Below, in pieces: positions 7,666 through 14,653 of a stretch of 14,653 nucleotides of DNA. Within the stretch, counting starts at the first letter, position 1, and every line of letters starts with the position of its first letter. The notes below the pieces were generated by a model that was not told the origin of the DNA, did not search any database, and saw only the letters and a program-made list of their open reading frames with translations. This DNA is from Candidatus Opitulatrix cubana (lineage in GTDB: Bacteria; Actinomycetota; Actinomycetes; Actinomycetales; Bifidobacteriaceae): NCBI GenBank assembly GCA_031283665.1, contig JAITBJ010000057.1, forward strand, positions 1 through 14,653, in the 5' to 3' direction. The translations under genes were made by a program, and so were the position numbers.

Positions 7666-10260
7666 ATGGAAATAGTCAAATTTAATGGGCTAAGCGAGCA
7701 AGGTGCAAAAAATCGCTTAACTGAATACGGCAAAAATCTTTTAGATCAAAAAAAAGAAACTCCAAAATGGAAAAAGTTTTTACTTCAATTTAAAGATCCT
7801 TTAATTTATTTACTTCTTGCAGCGGTAATAATTTCATTTGTGGCTTGGATTTTAGAGGGCTCTCATGGAGCTCCAGCAGATGTGATAGTAATTATAATAA
7901 TACTTATTGCAAATGCTCTTATAGGTTATATGCAAGAGTCTAAAGCAAATAAAGCTGTGGAAGCCTTAAAATCTATGATAAAACCACATTGTAAAGTGGT
8001 TAGAGATGGAAAAATAGTTGAGATAGAAGCAAGTCGTGTAGTTCCTGGCGATATACTTTACCTTACAGAGGGCGATATAGTGGCAGCGGACGGGATTGTT
8101 TTAGAATCTAATGAATTGAAAATTGCTGAAGCTGTGCTCACAGGAGAATCAGAAAGCGTTTCAAAAGTTAAATATCCTGGCGCTACAGAGTTTAGTCTTC
8201 CAAAAGAAAATGATTTGAGACCTATTGCAGAAAGGAAAGACTGCGTTTTTGCCACTACACATGTTACAAGCGGAAAAGCATTTGCTCTTGTTACAAAAAC
8301 TGGTATGATTAGCGAGGTTGGCAAAATTGCAAAAATGTTAGATAGTGTAAAAGAAGAGCCAAGCCCTCTAACACGCCAGCTAGCTCAAATGAGTAAAGTT
8401 TTAGGAATTGGTGCGTGTGTGATAGCAGCAGCTGTGATACTGGTTTTAATTTTGCAGCAGGGATTCAACTCTTTAGACACATTTATACAAATGTTAGTTT
8501 TAGGGGTTTCATTAGCAGTGGCAGTGGTGCCTGAGGGATTAGTAGCAATTTTGTCAGTGGTTTTGGCGTTAGGTGTTACACGAATGGCAAAAAGAGGTGC
8601 TATTGTTAAAAAGCTTGCAAGTGTAGAAACGCTTGGATCTGCAAATGTAATCTGCTCTGATAAGACAGGGACTCTTACACAGAATAAGATGACTGTGAAG
8701 CAGATAAGCTCAAATGAGAAGACCACTATTTTGTTTGGAAGCCTTTGCAACGATACTCAAGTAGAAACAGACGGGCAATTGCTAGGTGATCCTACAGAGA
8801 CTTCAATTGTGGCAAAGGCAATAGAAGCTAAATTATATCAAGCAGCTCAAAGAAATTATACTCGCATAAGCGAAGTGCCGTTTTCATCAAACAGAAAAAT
8901 GATGTCGGTTTTGCTTGATGAGAATCAGCAGGAGCGAAATTTATTAGTTTCAAAAGGAGCTCCTGATATATTATTGGAAAAATGTACACATATTTTAATA
9001 GATGAGAAAATAGTGGAGATAGACTCTGAAATAAAATCATCTATTTTGTCTGAAATAACTAATTATTCTATGCAGGCTTTAAGAACTTTAGGAGTTGCTT
9101 ATAAAAACACAGAGAGTTCAAAAATTAGTCAAACAGATGAAACTGGATTATGTTGGGTAGGAATGCTTGGAATAATAGATCCTCCGCGTGCAGAGGCAAA
9201 GGATGCAGTCAAGCTTGCAAAAAGTGCTGGAATTAGAGTGATTATGATTACAGGCGATCATAAGCTCACAGCAGGAGCTATTGCAAAACAGATTGGACTT
9301 GTAGCTGATGTATCAAGTGTTGTAGAGGGCAAGCAGCTTGATAATATGACAGAAGCTGAATTAAAAGAGACTGTTTTGCATACAAATGTTTATGCAAGAG
9401 TGGCACCTGAACATAAATTGAAAATTGTAAATGTATTACGCAATGCTGGATTTATTACTGCTATGACAGGGGATGGCGTAAATGATGCACCAGCTGTGCG
9501 TCAGGCAGATATAGGTATAGCTATGGGGATTACAGGCACTGGTGTTACAAAAGAAGCGTCTAAAATGATTTTGACTGATGACAATTTTGCTACTATTATT
9601 TCAGCTGTGTCTGAGGGCAGAATAATATATAATAATATACGAAAGTTTTTAGCTTATTTGCTCTCATCTAATATAGGTGAAGTGGTAGCTGTGCTTTTAG
9701 GAGTGATTTTTGCTAGCGTTTTAGATATTACAAGAGCAAATGGAGAGCTGATTTTTTCTCCACTTTTAGCTACTCAAATACTCTGGATTAATCTTTTAAC
9801 AGATTGCGCCCCTGCCCTAGCTTTAGGGCTTGATAAGTCAAAAGCTAATCTTATGAGCGAAAAACCACGCAAATTGCAAGAGCCTATTTTAGCTCGCTCA
9901 GCATGGACTACACTTGCAATTGTAGGATTTACTATGGGATTTGCCACTTTGATTGGAGCTAAAATAGGCGGAAGTTCTACAGCATTTTCGGTGCTTGTGA
10001 TTTCTCAGCTGCTAAATGTTTTTTGTTCAAGAGATGTTTATAAATCAGCACTATATGATTTTTTCAGTAATAAGTATTTATTATTAGCAGTAGTTTTTTC
10101 ATTTTTGCTACAATTAGTAGTAGTTTATATACCGTTTTTGCAAGGGCCTTTCGGTACTCATTCCCTGTCAATAGCAGAATGGTTAATAGTTTTTGCTCTA
10201 TCATTATTAACTCCTGCAGTTAGCGAGATAAGAAAGTATTTTTTGAGACATACAAAATAG
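7666..10260 (+). CDS. P2-type cation-transporting ATPase, probably Ca2+ exporter
   Basis: Membrane pump that couples ATP hydrolysis to cation export. Its 864 residues hold a full P-type set: N-terminal cytoplasmic segment; helices about 45-62 and 71-88; actuator motif TGES (159-162); helix 4 with PEGL (289-292); phosphorylation site DKTGT (D332); nucleotide-binding KGAPD (430-434); TGD (529-531); hinge TGDGVNDAP (601-609); then six C-terminal helices. By-eye alignment to the SERCA calcium pump keeps most ion ligands: E290 in PEGL, N669 and E672 in SSNIGEVV, and N709/T712/D713 in WINLLTDC. The helix-8 glutamate is replaced by Q781. This supports Ca2+ (possibly Mn2+) rather than heavy metal or K+; there is no CPC motif and no metal-binding N-terminus. 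The ATG at 7666 lacks a Shine-Dalgarno sequence and sits 12 nt after the phosphatase gene, suggesting an operon. The exact ion is unproven. Confidence 0.93.
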   Translation: MEIVKFNGLSEQGAKNRLTEYGKNLLDQKKETPKWKKFLLQFKDPLIYLLLAAVIISFVAWILEGSHGAPADVIVIIIILIANALIGYMQESKANKAVEALKSMIKPHCKVVRDGKIVEIEASRVVPGDILYLTEGDIVAADGIVLESNELKIAEAVLTGESESVSKVKYPGATEFSLPKENDLRPIAERKDCVFATTHVTSGKAFALVTKTGMISEVGKIAKMLDSVKEEPSPLTRQLAQMSKVLGIGACVIAAAVILVLILQQGFNSLDTFIQMLVLGVSLAVAVVPEGLVAILSVVLALGVTRMAKRGAIVKKLASVETLGSANVICSDKTGTLTQNKMTVKQISSNEKTTILFGSLCNDTQVETDGQLLGDPTETSIVAKAIEAKLYQAAQRNYTRISEVPFSSNRKMMSVLLDENQQERNLLVSKGAPDILLEKCTHILIDEKIVEIDSEIKSSILSEITNYSMQALRTLGVAYKNTESSKISQTDETGLCWVGMLGIIDPPRAEAKDAVKLAKSAGIRVIMITGDHKLTAGAIAKQIGLVADVSSVVEGKQLDNMTEAELKETVLHTNVYARVAPEHKLKIVNVLRNAGFITAMTGDGVNDAPAVRQADIGIAMGITGTGVTKEASKMILTDDNFATIISAVSEGRIIYNNIRKFLAYLLSSNIGEVVAVLLGVIFASVLDITRANGELIFSPLLATQILWINLLTDCAPALALGLDKSKANLMSEKPRKLQEPILARSAWTTLAIVGFTMGFATLIGAKIGGSSTAFSVLVISQLLNVFCSRDVYKSALYDFFSNKYLLLAVVFSFLLQLVVVYIPFLQGPFGTHSLSIAEWLIVFALSLLTPAVSEIRKYFLRHTK

Positions 10261-10347
10261 AAAAGATTTTTATATTTTTGTGATGAGATACTGTACAAAT
10301 TTCGTGGTAGTATAGATATATATAAAAGATAAAATAGGAGTTTTTTT
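10261..10347 (+). promoter_or_regulatory. AT-rich leader upstream of small ORF, with Shine-Dalgarno site
   Basis: Spacer between the ATPase stop and the 39-codon ORF. TATAGA at 10311-10316 could be a -10 box, but no well-spaced -35 is visible. A weak inverted repeat, ATACT (10288-10292) and AGTAT (10309-10313), may form a short hairpin. AGGAG at 10336-10340 lies seven T bases before the ATG at 10348, an ideal ribosome-binding spacing. No terminator with a GC stem plus T-run follows the ATPase. Confidence 0.4.
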
Positions 10348-10467
10348 ATGAAGCCAGTTTTTATGAAATCAAGTACAAATATGAACTTGAGTATAAAAAG
10401 AAGTTTTGCGATTCTTGCTCTTTCATCAGCAGGATTTACATCATACAAATTCAGAAATAATAAATAA
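10348..10467 (+). CDS. Small ORF, 39 aa, predicted single hydrophobic segment; unknown function
   Basis: I do not recognise this peptide. It starts ATG with a well-placed AGGAG seven bases upstream, one of the clearest ribosome sites in the window, and ends TAA. The N-terminal 18 residues are polar and basic (K2, K7, K17, R18, with extra Met at 6 and 12). A 14-16 residue hydrophobic/small stretch follows, SFAILALSSAGFTSY (19-33), and the last residues are basic (K34, R36, K39). That layout suits a short membrane peptide or a signal-like segment without a clear cleavage site. It occupies the spot where atpB would usually precede atpE, but it is far too short and lacks the a-subunit helices. 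It could also be a leader peptide controlling the atp genes, a remnant of a decayed gene, or chance. The start codon is 55 nt upstream of the atpE -10 candidate's end region, so co-transcription is possible. Confidence 0.5.
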   Translation: MKPVFMKSSTNMNLSIKRSFAILALSSAGFTSYKFRNNK

Positions 10468-10477
10468 AAATCTTTTA

Positions 10478-10491
10478 TGCTAAAATATAAT
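10478..10491 (+). promoter_or_regulatory. Candidate extended -10 promoter for the atp operon
   Basis: TGCTAAAAT at 10478-10486 fits an extended -10 element, and an overlapping exact TATAAT sits at 10486-10491. Either would start RNA about 20-30 nt before the atpE ATG at 10523, leaving room for the ribosome site GAGGGG (10512-10517). No convincing -35 is present, as is usual with extended -10 promoters. The AT-rich context makes chance matches likely. Confidence 0.4.
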
Positions 10492-10522
10492 TAGATTTTC
10501 AAAATATAAGAGAGGGGAAATT

Positions 10523-10762
10523 ATGTTACCAGTTCAAGCAATTCATATTCTAACAGAGTTATCAGGTAATTTATCTATAGCAGGCTACGGTTTAGGCGCT
10601 ATTGGTCCAGGCATAGGCTTAGGAATTATTATTGGAAAGACTATAGAAGGTATGGCTCGTCAGCCTGAGCAGTCAGGAAAGCTGCAAGGTATGATGTTTA
10701 TAGGTCTTGCATTCGTTGAGATTCTTGCACTTATGGGCTTTGTTCTTGTATTCATTGTATAA
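10523..10762 (+). CDS. atpE: ATP synthase Fo subunit c
   Basis: Proteolipid that forms the rotating ring of F1Fo ATP synthase in the membrane. Its 79 residues make the standard hairpin: helix 1 with the glycine motif GAIGPGIGLG (25-34), the polar loop ARQPEQSG (45-52) that contacts gamma/epsilon, and helix 2 with the ion-binding carboxylate E66 in GLAFVEILALMGF (61-73). The residue after E66 is Ile and the helix-1 position of the sodium-binding Gln is Leu33, so this ring should carry protons, not Na+. A GAGGGG ribosome site lies 5 nt before the ATG. The stop codon TAA forms part of the next gene's ribosome site (TAAGGAG). It is the first recognisable atp gene here; atpB is absent upstream. 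Confidence 0.97.
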   Translation: MLPVQAIHILTELSGNLSIAGYGLGAIGPGIGLGIIIGKTIEGMARQPEQSGKLQGMMFIGLAFVEILALMGFVLVFIV

Positions 10763-10766
10763 GGAG
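10761..10766 (+). promoter_or_regulatory. Ribosome-binding site that fixes the TTG start of atpF
   Basis: AAGGAG overlaps the atpE stop codon and lies 5 nt before TTG at 10772. No ATG or GTG in the same frame is better placed, and the encoded N-terminus then has the normal length for a b subunit, so the TTG is the likely start. Confidence 0.8.
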
Positions 10767-10771
10767 CAAAG

Positions 10772-11317
10772 TTGAATTTTTTGCATCTTGAGGAGAGCGG
10801 TTCTGGTGTAGAGATTTTTATACCAAAAACCCCTGAGATTTTTTGGTCGGCGTTAGTTATAATAATCATTGCTTTTTGCTTTTATAAATATATTTTGCCA
10901 AAACTAAATACCACTCTTGATGAAAGAACTAATAAAATTGAAGGGCAGATAGAGACTGCTACGCAGGCAAACCAAGATGCGCAAAAAGCAAAAAGTCAAT
11001 ATGAAACACAGCTTGGTCAAGCAAACGATGATGCAAAAGATGTGAAAATAAAAGCTCAAAAAGAGGCTGATAGAATAATAGATGAGGCTAAAGCACAGGC
11101 TGGTGAAAACACAAATAGAACTATTTTAGCAGCGCAGAAGACAATAGATGCTAATAAAACAGCAGCATTTGTGTCATTGAAAAAAGATATTGGAAATATA
11201 GCTACGCAGTTTGCTACTCAAATAATCAAAGATAAGGTTTCCGCTACTCCTGAACAGCTAAAATCTATAGATTCATTTTTGGATAATTTGGAAAAGAATA
11301 ATCAACGGCAAGAATAA
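10772..11317 (+). CDS. atpF: ATP synthase Fo subunit b
   Basis: Peripheral-stalk subunit that holds F1 still against the ring. A short external N-terminus with IPKTPEIFWSA (17-27), the actinobacterial pattern, leads into one membrane helix (about 24-42). LPKLNTTLDERTNKIEGQI (42-60) follows, then a long charged coiled coil rich in Ala, Gln, Lys and Glu (about 52-155). The whole is 181 residues, normal for the family. It is a separate protein, not fused to delta as in mycobacteria. It begins with TTG behind a strong AAGGAG, and its stop overlaps the atpH start (TAATG), so b and delta are probably made in step. Confidence 0.96.
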   Translation: MNFLHLEESGSGVEIFIPKTPEIFWSALVIIIIAFCFYKYILPKLNTTLDERTNKIEGQIETATQANQDAQKAKSQYETQLGQANDDAKDVKIKAQKEADRIIDEAKAQAGENTNRTILAAQKTIDANKTAAFVSLKKDIGNIATQFATQIIKDKVSATPEQLKSIDSFLDNLEKNNQRQE

Positions 11318-12105
11318 TGACCGATAAAAATAAAGCAATTCGCACATCATCTATTCGGACAATGCCTGCTATAGTATCTGCAAAAGAATTATTTATAATA
11401 GCATCTGCTGTTTGCGACAATGCTACATTAGGAAACTTTTTATCAGATTTTGCACATACTACAGAAGAAAAACAAAAACTAGCAAATGAGGTTTTTGATA
11501 AGACTTGTGATATGACAAAAAGTGTGTTATATGATTTATTAGTTAGACCTTATTCCTCTGCAAAAGATCTAGAAGATAGTATAGAAGACACTGCTTTAGA
11601 TTTAATTTTTGATACCGCAGCGCTGCTTGGGATATTAGACGAAATAGTTTATGAACTAAACTTAGCTGCTTATGCTATAAAAGAGTATCCGCTTCTTTCA
11701 GAGAAGCTTGGTGAAAAAGGTGTAGATAAAGAGATTAGAAAATCTATAATAGATGAGTTCTTTTTAGATAAAGTAAATCCTTTAACACTTATGCTTATGC
11801 ACCATTCTACTTATGCTCTGAGAGAACGTAATTTTGTTTCTACACTTTTTTGGTTAGTGTCTCTTATTACGAAAAAACTTAATAGAGTATTAGTAAATGT
11901 GACAGCAGCTGTGCAACCAACACAAACTCAATTAGAGCGATTAGAGCATATTATTGAAAACCGTGAAAAAAAAGAAGCCACATTTAATATAATAATAGAT
12001 GGGAATGTAATTAGCGGAATAAAAGTTCAATACGGTGATACTGTAATAGATGGAACTGTGAGCTCAAAGATTAGGCAATTGAAAGAAAGCGTAGAAAGAG
12101 TTTAA
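11317..12105 (+). CDS. atpH: ATP synthase F1 subunit delta (long actinobacterial form)
   Basis: Links the b stalk to the top of the alpha/beta hexamer. At 262 residues it is well beyond the ~180 of most bacterial delta subunits and matches the extended form of actinobacteria. A helical N-terminal part contains AKELFIIASAVCDN (22-35) and LSDFAHTTEEKQKLANEVF (42-60). The C-terminal beta part has RVLVNVTAAVQPTQTQLERL, FNIIIDGNVISGIKVQYGD and the highly typical VIDGTVSSKIRQL near the end. The middle (about 65-130) is the acidic extra segment. The start is coupled to atpF by TAATG; 36 nt separate it from atpA. Confidence 0.93.
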   Translation: MTDKNKAIRTSSIRTMPAIVSAKELFIIASAVCDNATLGNFLSDFAHTTEEKQKLANEVFDKTCDMTKSVLYDLLVRPYSSAKDLEDSIEDTALDLIFDTAALLGILDEIVYELNLAAYAIKEYPLLSEKLGEKGVDKEIRKSIIDEFFLDKVNPLTLMLMHHSTYALRERNFVSTLFWLVSLITKKLNRVLVNVTAAVQPTQTQLERLEHIIENREKKEATFNIIIDGNVISGIKVQYGDTVIDGTVSSKIRQLKESVERV

Positions 12106-12141
12106 ATCTCAATTATTAGCAATGGTAAAGAAAGAGGAAAT

Positions 12142-13830
12142 ATGGAAGAATTGAAAATAGATGCAGAAAAAGTCCGTGATGCTTTGGGTAAGTTTGCAAA
12201 AGAGTTTTCCGTGTCTAGTGCCACTGAGGAGGAAGTTGGTTTAGTGGTGGAAGCTGGAGACGGTATAGCTCAAATAGAGGGTCTTTCATCTTTAATGGCT
12301 AGTGAATTGGTTCGTTTTGAAAACGGCACATTAGGTTTAGCTCTGAACTTGAATGAGAGAAAAATCGGTGTAGTTATTTTAGGAGACTTTGTAGGAATTG
12401 AAGAGGGTCAAACTGTGAAAAGAACAGGTGAGGTTTTGTCAATTCCTGTAGGAGATGATTTTTTGGGAAGAGTGATAGATCCTATGGGAAATCCTGTAGA
12501 CGGTTTAGGAGAAATAAAGTCCACCGAAAGAAGAGTTTTAGAAGCGCAAGCTCCTAATGTTATGCATCGCCGCTCTGTTTATAAACCTCTTCAAACCGGC
12601 ATCCTTGCAATAGATTCTATGACTCCTATAGGCAGAGGTCAAAGGCAGTTAATTATTGGCGACCGTCAAACAGGAAAAACCGCTATAGCAGTTGATACTA
12701 TTATAAATCAGAAAAAGCTTTGGGATACAGGCGATCCTGAAAAGCAAGTAAGATGTATATATGTGGCAATCGGTCAAAAAGGAACGACTATAGCTAGTGT
12801 AAAAGGCTCTCTAGAAGAAGCTGGTGCTATGGAATACACTACAATAGTTTCGTCTCCTGCATCAGATTCTGCAGGGTTTAAGTATTTAGCACCTTATTCA
12901 GGTTCAGCTTTAGGGCAGCATTGGATGTATGAGGGCAAAAGTGTGTTAATTATATTTGATGATTTATCAAAGCAGGCAGAAGCTTATCGTTCAGTGTCGC
13001 TACTTTTGCGCCGTCCACCAGGTAGAGAGGCGTATCCAGGGGACGTGTTTTATTTGCATTCAAGACTTTTAGAGCGCTGTGCACAGCTTTCTGATGATTT
13101 AGGCGGAGGCTCTATGACAGGTTTGCCTCTTGTAGAGACAAAAGCTAATGATGTGTCAGCGTATATTCCAACTAATGTTATATCTATTACAGATGGTCAA
13201 GTCTTTTTGCAATCAGATCTTTTTAACTCGAATCAAAGACCTGCTGTGGATGTGGGCATATCGGTCTCAAGAGTAGGCGGTGCAGCACAGATTCCAGCAA
13301 TGAAAAAGGTTTCTGGAACTCTAAAAATAGAACTCGCTCAATACAGATCTTTAGCAGCTTTTGCTATGTTTGCATCTGATTTAGATGCAGCAAGCCGTCA
13401 GCAGCTTGACAGGGGCGAGCGCTTAACTGAACTTCTTAAGCAGCCGCAGTATTCGCCATTTCCTGTGGAAGCACAAGTGGCTCTTATTTGGGCTGGAACT
13501 AACGGAAAGCTTGATTCTCTTCCTGTGGCTGCGATAGCAGAGTTTAAGAAATCCTATATAGTTTATCTAGAAAAGCATTCTAAAGTGCTTGAGAATATTC
13601 GCAAAACAGGTGATTTATCAGATAAAGATTTGTCAGAATTAGAAAAGTTCACAGATGCTTTTCTAAAGCAGTTTACTCCTGTAGTAGATTCAAATGCCAA
13701 GAGTAAGAACGCTGTTTCTAGTGATGATGAATTAGATATTGCGCAAGATGCTGTTCAAGAAAAAGTGGTAAAAGAGACCCCCGAAAAGCAGAAGACTAAA
13801 AAGCAAAAAGCTGCAAAGGCAAAGAAATAA
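12142..13830 (+). CDS. atpA: ATP synthase F1 subunit alpha, with lysine-rich C-terminal extension
   Basis: Non-catalytic nucleotide-binding subunit of the alpha3beta3 hexamer. Visible: N-terminal beta barrel (about 25-95); Walker A GDRQTGKT (173-180); Walker B around VLIIFDD (268-274); the alpha/beta signature PAVDVGISVS (367-376), directly followed by the arginine finger R377 in SRVGGAAQ; and a helical C-terminal domain to about residue 513. An extra ~48 residues follow, acidic at first (SSDDELDIAQD, 526-536) and then very Lys-rich (about 541-562). The E. coli protein ends near the start of this tail, while mycobacterial alpha has a shorter extension that restrains ATP hydrolysis. The ATG at 12142 is preceded by AGAGGA (12133-12138). 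The gene ends TAA TAA, 15 nt before atpG. Confidence 0.98.
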   Translation: MEELKIDAEKVRDALGKFAKEFSVSSATEEEVGLVVEAGDGIAQIEGLSSLMASELVRFENGTLGLALNLNERKIGVVILGDFVGIEEGQTVKRTGEVLSIPVGDDFLGRVIDPMGNPVDGLGEIKSTERRVLEAQAPNVMHRRSVYKPLQTGILAIDSMTPIGRGQRQLIIGDRQTGKTAIAVDTIINQKKLWDTGDPEKQVRCIYVAIGQKGTTIASVKGSLEEAGAMEYTTIVSSPASDSAGFKYLAPYSGSALGQHWMYEGKSVLIIFDDLSKQAEAYRSVSLLLRRPPGREAYPGDVFYLHSRLLERCAQLSDDLGGGSMTGLPLVETKANDVSAYIPTNVISITDGQVFLQSDLFNSNQRPAVDVGISVSRVGGAAQIPAMKKVSGTLKIELAQYRSLAAFAMFASDLDAASRQQLDRGERLTELLKQPQYSPFPVEAQVALIWAGTNGKLDSLPVAAIAEFKKSYIVYLEKHSKVLENIRKTGDLSDKDLSELEKFTDAFLKQFTPVVDSNAKSKNAVSSDDELDIAQDAVQEKVVKETPEKQKTKKQKAAKAKK

Positions 13831-13845
13831 TAAGAGAAAGCGATT

Positions 13846-14653
13846 ATGCCATCACAATTAGTTCTGAAAAAGAGAATTGCTTCCACACAATCTCTTGGAA
13901 AGATTTTTCGCGCTCAAGAGCTAATTTCTGCTTCACGGATTACAAAAGCACGAGCTTATGCTGAAAATGCTATGCCATATGCAGATGCTATCACAAAAGC
14001 GGTTCGTGCTGTCACAAATCATGCATCAGTAGAGCATATTTTGACTAACCATAAAAGAAAAGTTTCTGCAGCGGCTATTTTAGTGATAGCAAGTGATAGA
14101 GGGATGTCAGGAAATTACACATCTTCTATTATCCGTCAAGCAAATGCACAAATTGAGAAGGCTGAATCAGAAGGCAAAAAAGTGCTGCTATATGTTAGCG
14201 GAAAAAGAGCTGTTTCATATTATAATTTTAGAAAAATTCCGCTTGCTGGTTTTTGGACTGGCCATTCTGATGCACCAAGTCCGGAGAGGTCGGCCGAAAT
14301 TGCAGAGGCTTTAGTGGAATGCTTTTTGAAAACATCTAAAAATGATGGAGTGGATGAAGTAATAATTGTCTGCTCTGAGTTTGTGAATATGGTGATTCAG
14401 CGCCCTAGAGTAATCCGTATGCTGCCGCTTCAAGTGGTGGATGAGGAAAATGCTGACATTCCAGAATCAGAAGAGCTTGGTGCTAGTCTTTCAAAAGTGG
14501 CAAAAGTGAAAAATGATGTGGGGCAGGATGTGAAAAAGAGCGGTGTGCCTCTTTATGAGTTTGAGCCATCTCCTGATGCTGTGCTAGATGCTATTTTGCC
14601 GCGCTATGTCTCTAGCAGAATTCAAGAGTGTATGCTTGAAGCGGCAGCTTCAG
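13846..14653 (+). CDS. atpG: ATP synthase F1 subunit gamma (3' end outside window)
   Basis: Central rotor shaft that couples the c ring to the catalytic sites. The frame stays open from ATG 13846 to the window edge (269 codons). The N-terminus LKKRIASTQSLGKIFRAQE (7-25) and SASRITKARAYAE (28-40) is the classic gamma coiled coil. IASDRGMSGNY (81-91) is the conserved Rossmann-like motif, usually SDRGLxGG[FY]. The final visible residues, PRYVSSRIQECMLEAAAS, are the start of the C-terminal helix, so about 35-40 residues are missing compared with a usual actinobacterial gamma of about 305. The region near residues 205-235, rich in charged residues, corresponds to the variable insert of actinobacterial gamma. 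AGAG at 13833-13836 is a weak ribosome site. atpD and atpC are expected just downstream. Confidence 0.96.
   Translation, partial: MPSQLVLKKRIASTQSLGKIFRAQELISASRITKARAYAENAMPYADAITKAVRAVTNHASVEHILTNHKRKVSAAAILVIASDRGMSGNYTSSIIRQANAQIEKAESEGKKVLLYVSGKRAVSYYNFRKIPLAGFWTGHSDAPSPERSAEIAEALVECFLKTSKNDGVDEVIIVCSEFVNMVIQRPRVIRMLPLQVVDEENADIPESEELGASLSKVAKVKNDVGQDVKKSGVPLYEFEPSPDAVLDAILPRYVSSRIQECMLEAAAS

Noticed and set aside
10158..10448. 96-codon open frame on the minus strand across the ATPase end and the spacer
   Set aside because: It lies largely antisense to the ATPase C-terminus and the small ORF, has no recognisable domain, and its composition is what AT-rich antisense gives.
10467..10499. 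Inverted repeat AAAATCT / AGATTTT before atpE as a terminator
   Set aside because: Only 7 A/T-dominated pairs around a 19-nt loop, no GC stem and no T-run; it also spans the likely -10 box.
10523..10762. Sodium-type c ring
   Set aside because: The helix-1 Gln and the Ser/Thr after the carboxylate that define Na+ binding are Leu33 and Ile67 here.
12122..12154. Ten-codon ATG frame overlapping the start of atpA
   Set aside because: No ribosome site of its own, very short, and it encodes only the purine-rich leader of atpA; probably chance.
14093..14314. 73-codon plus-strand frame inside atpG
   Set aside because: Out of frame within the clearly conserved gamma-subunit sequence, which stays open to the window end.

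Overview
The window is ordinary chromosome from an AT-rich (low-GC) Gram-positive bacterium, most likely an actinobacterium. Four things point there. A GT39 protein O-mannosyltransferase of the actinobacterial Pmt type follows two tandem LytR-CpsA-Psr (LCP) genes. The ATP synthase delta subunit is the long, separate form (262 residues). The ATP synthase b subunit has the actinobacterial N-terminal pattern (IP...EIFWSA). The ATP synthase alpha subunit carries a long lysine-rich C-terminal extension. The low GC is unusual for that phylum and suggests a host-associated, reduced-genome lineage; a Bifidobacteriales-related symbiont such as the Candidatus Ancillula type is one guess that the sequence alone cannot prove. 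TGA is used as a stop, so the standard bacterial code fits.

Layout. Positions 1-5136 (+) form one tightly packed block: the 3' half of uvrA, two LCP cell-wall ligase genes (lcp1, lcp2) and pmt, with gaps of 12 nt or less, or overlaps. Positions 5155-6860 (-) hold a convergent two-gene unit, a FemAB-type peptidoglycan peptidyltransferase followed by thiamine pyrophosphokinase, joined by a TAATG overlap. A 76-nt divergent spacer with candidate promoters leads to a second + block: a histidine phosphatase and a P2-type (Ca2+-like) cation ATPase (6937-10260). A 262-nt spacer then carries a well-formed 39-codon small ORF of unknown function and precedes the ATP synthase genes atpE-atpF-atpH-atpA-atpG (10523 to the window end, atpG truncated by the edge).

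How the genes fit together. The first half is mainly cell-envelope work. LCP enzymes attach wall glycopolymers to peptidoglycan, FemAB builds the peptide cross-bridge, and Pmt mannosylates exported Ser/Thr-rich proteins. One of the two LCP proteins has exactly the Pro/Thr/Ser-rich tail that would suit Pmt. The second half is membrane energetics: a cation-export ATPase next to the proton-type F1Fo ATP synthase.

No mobile element, CRISPR array, rRNA, tRNA or defence system was recognised. The points most worth checking are the missing atpB (Fo a subunit) at the head of the atp operon with a small ORF in its place, the mucin-like LCP tail beside pmt, and a shared 7-nt motif at fixed spacing before two start codons that lack a Shine-Dalgarno sequence.
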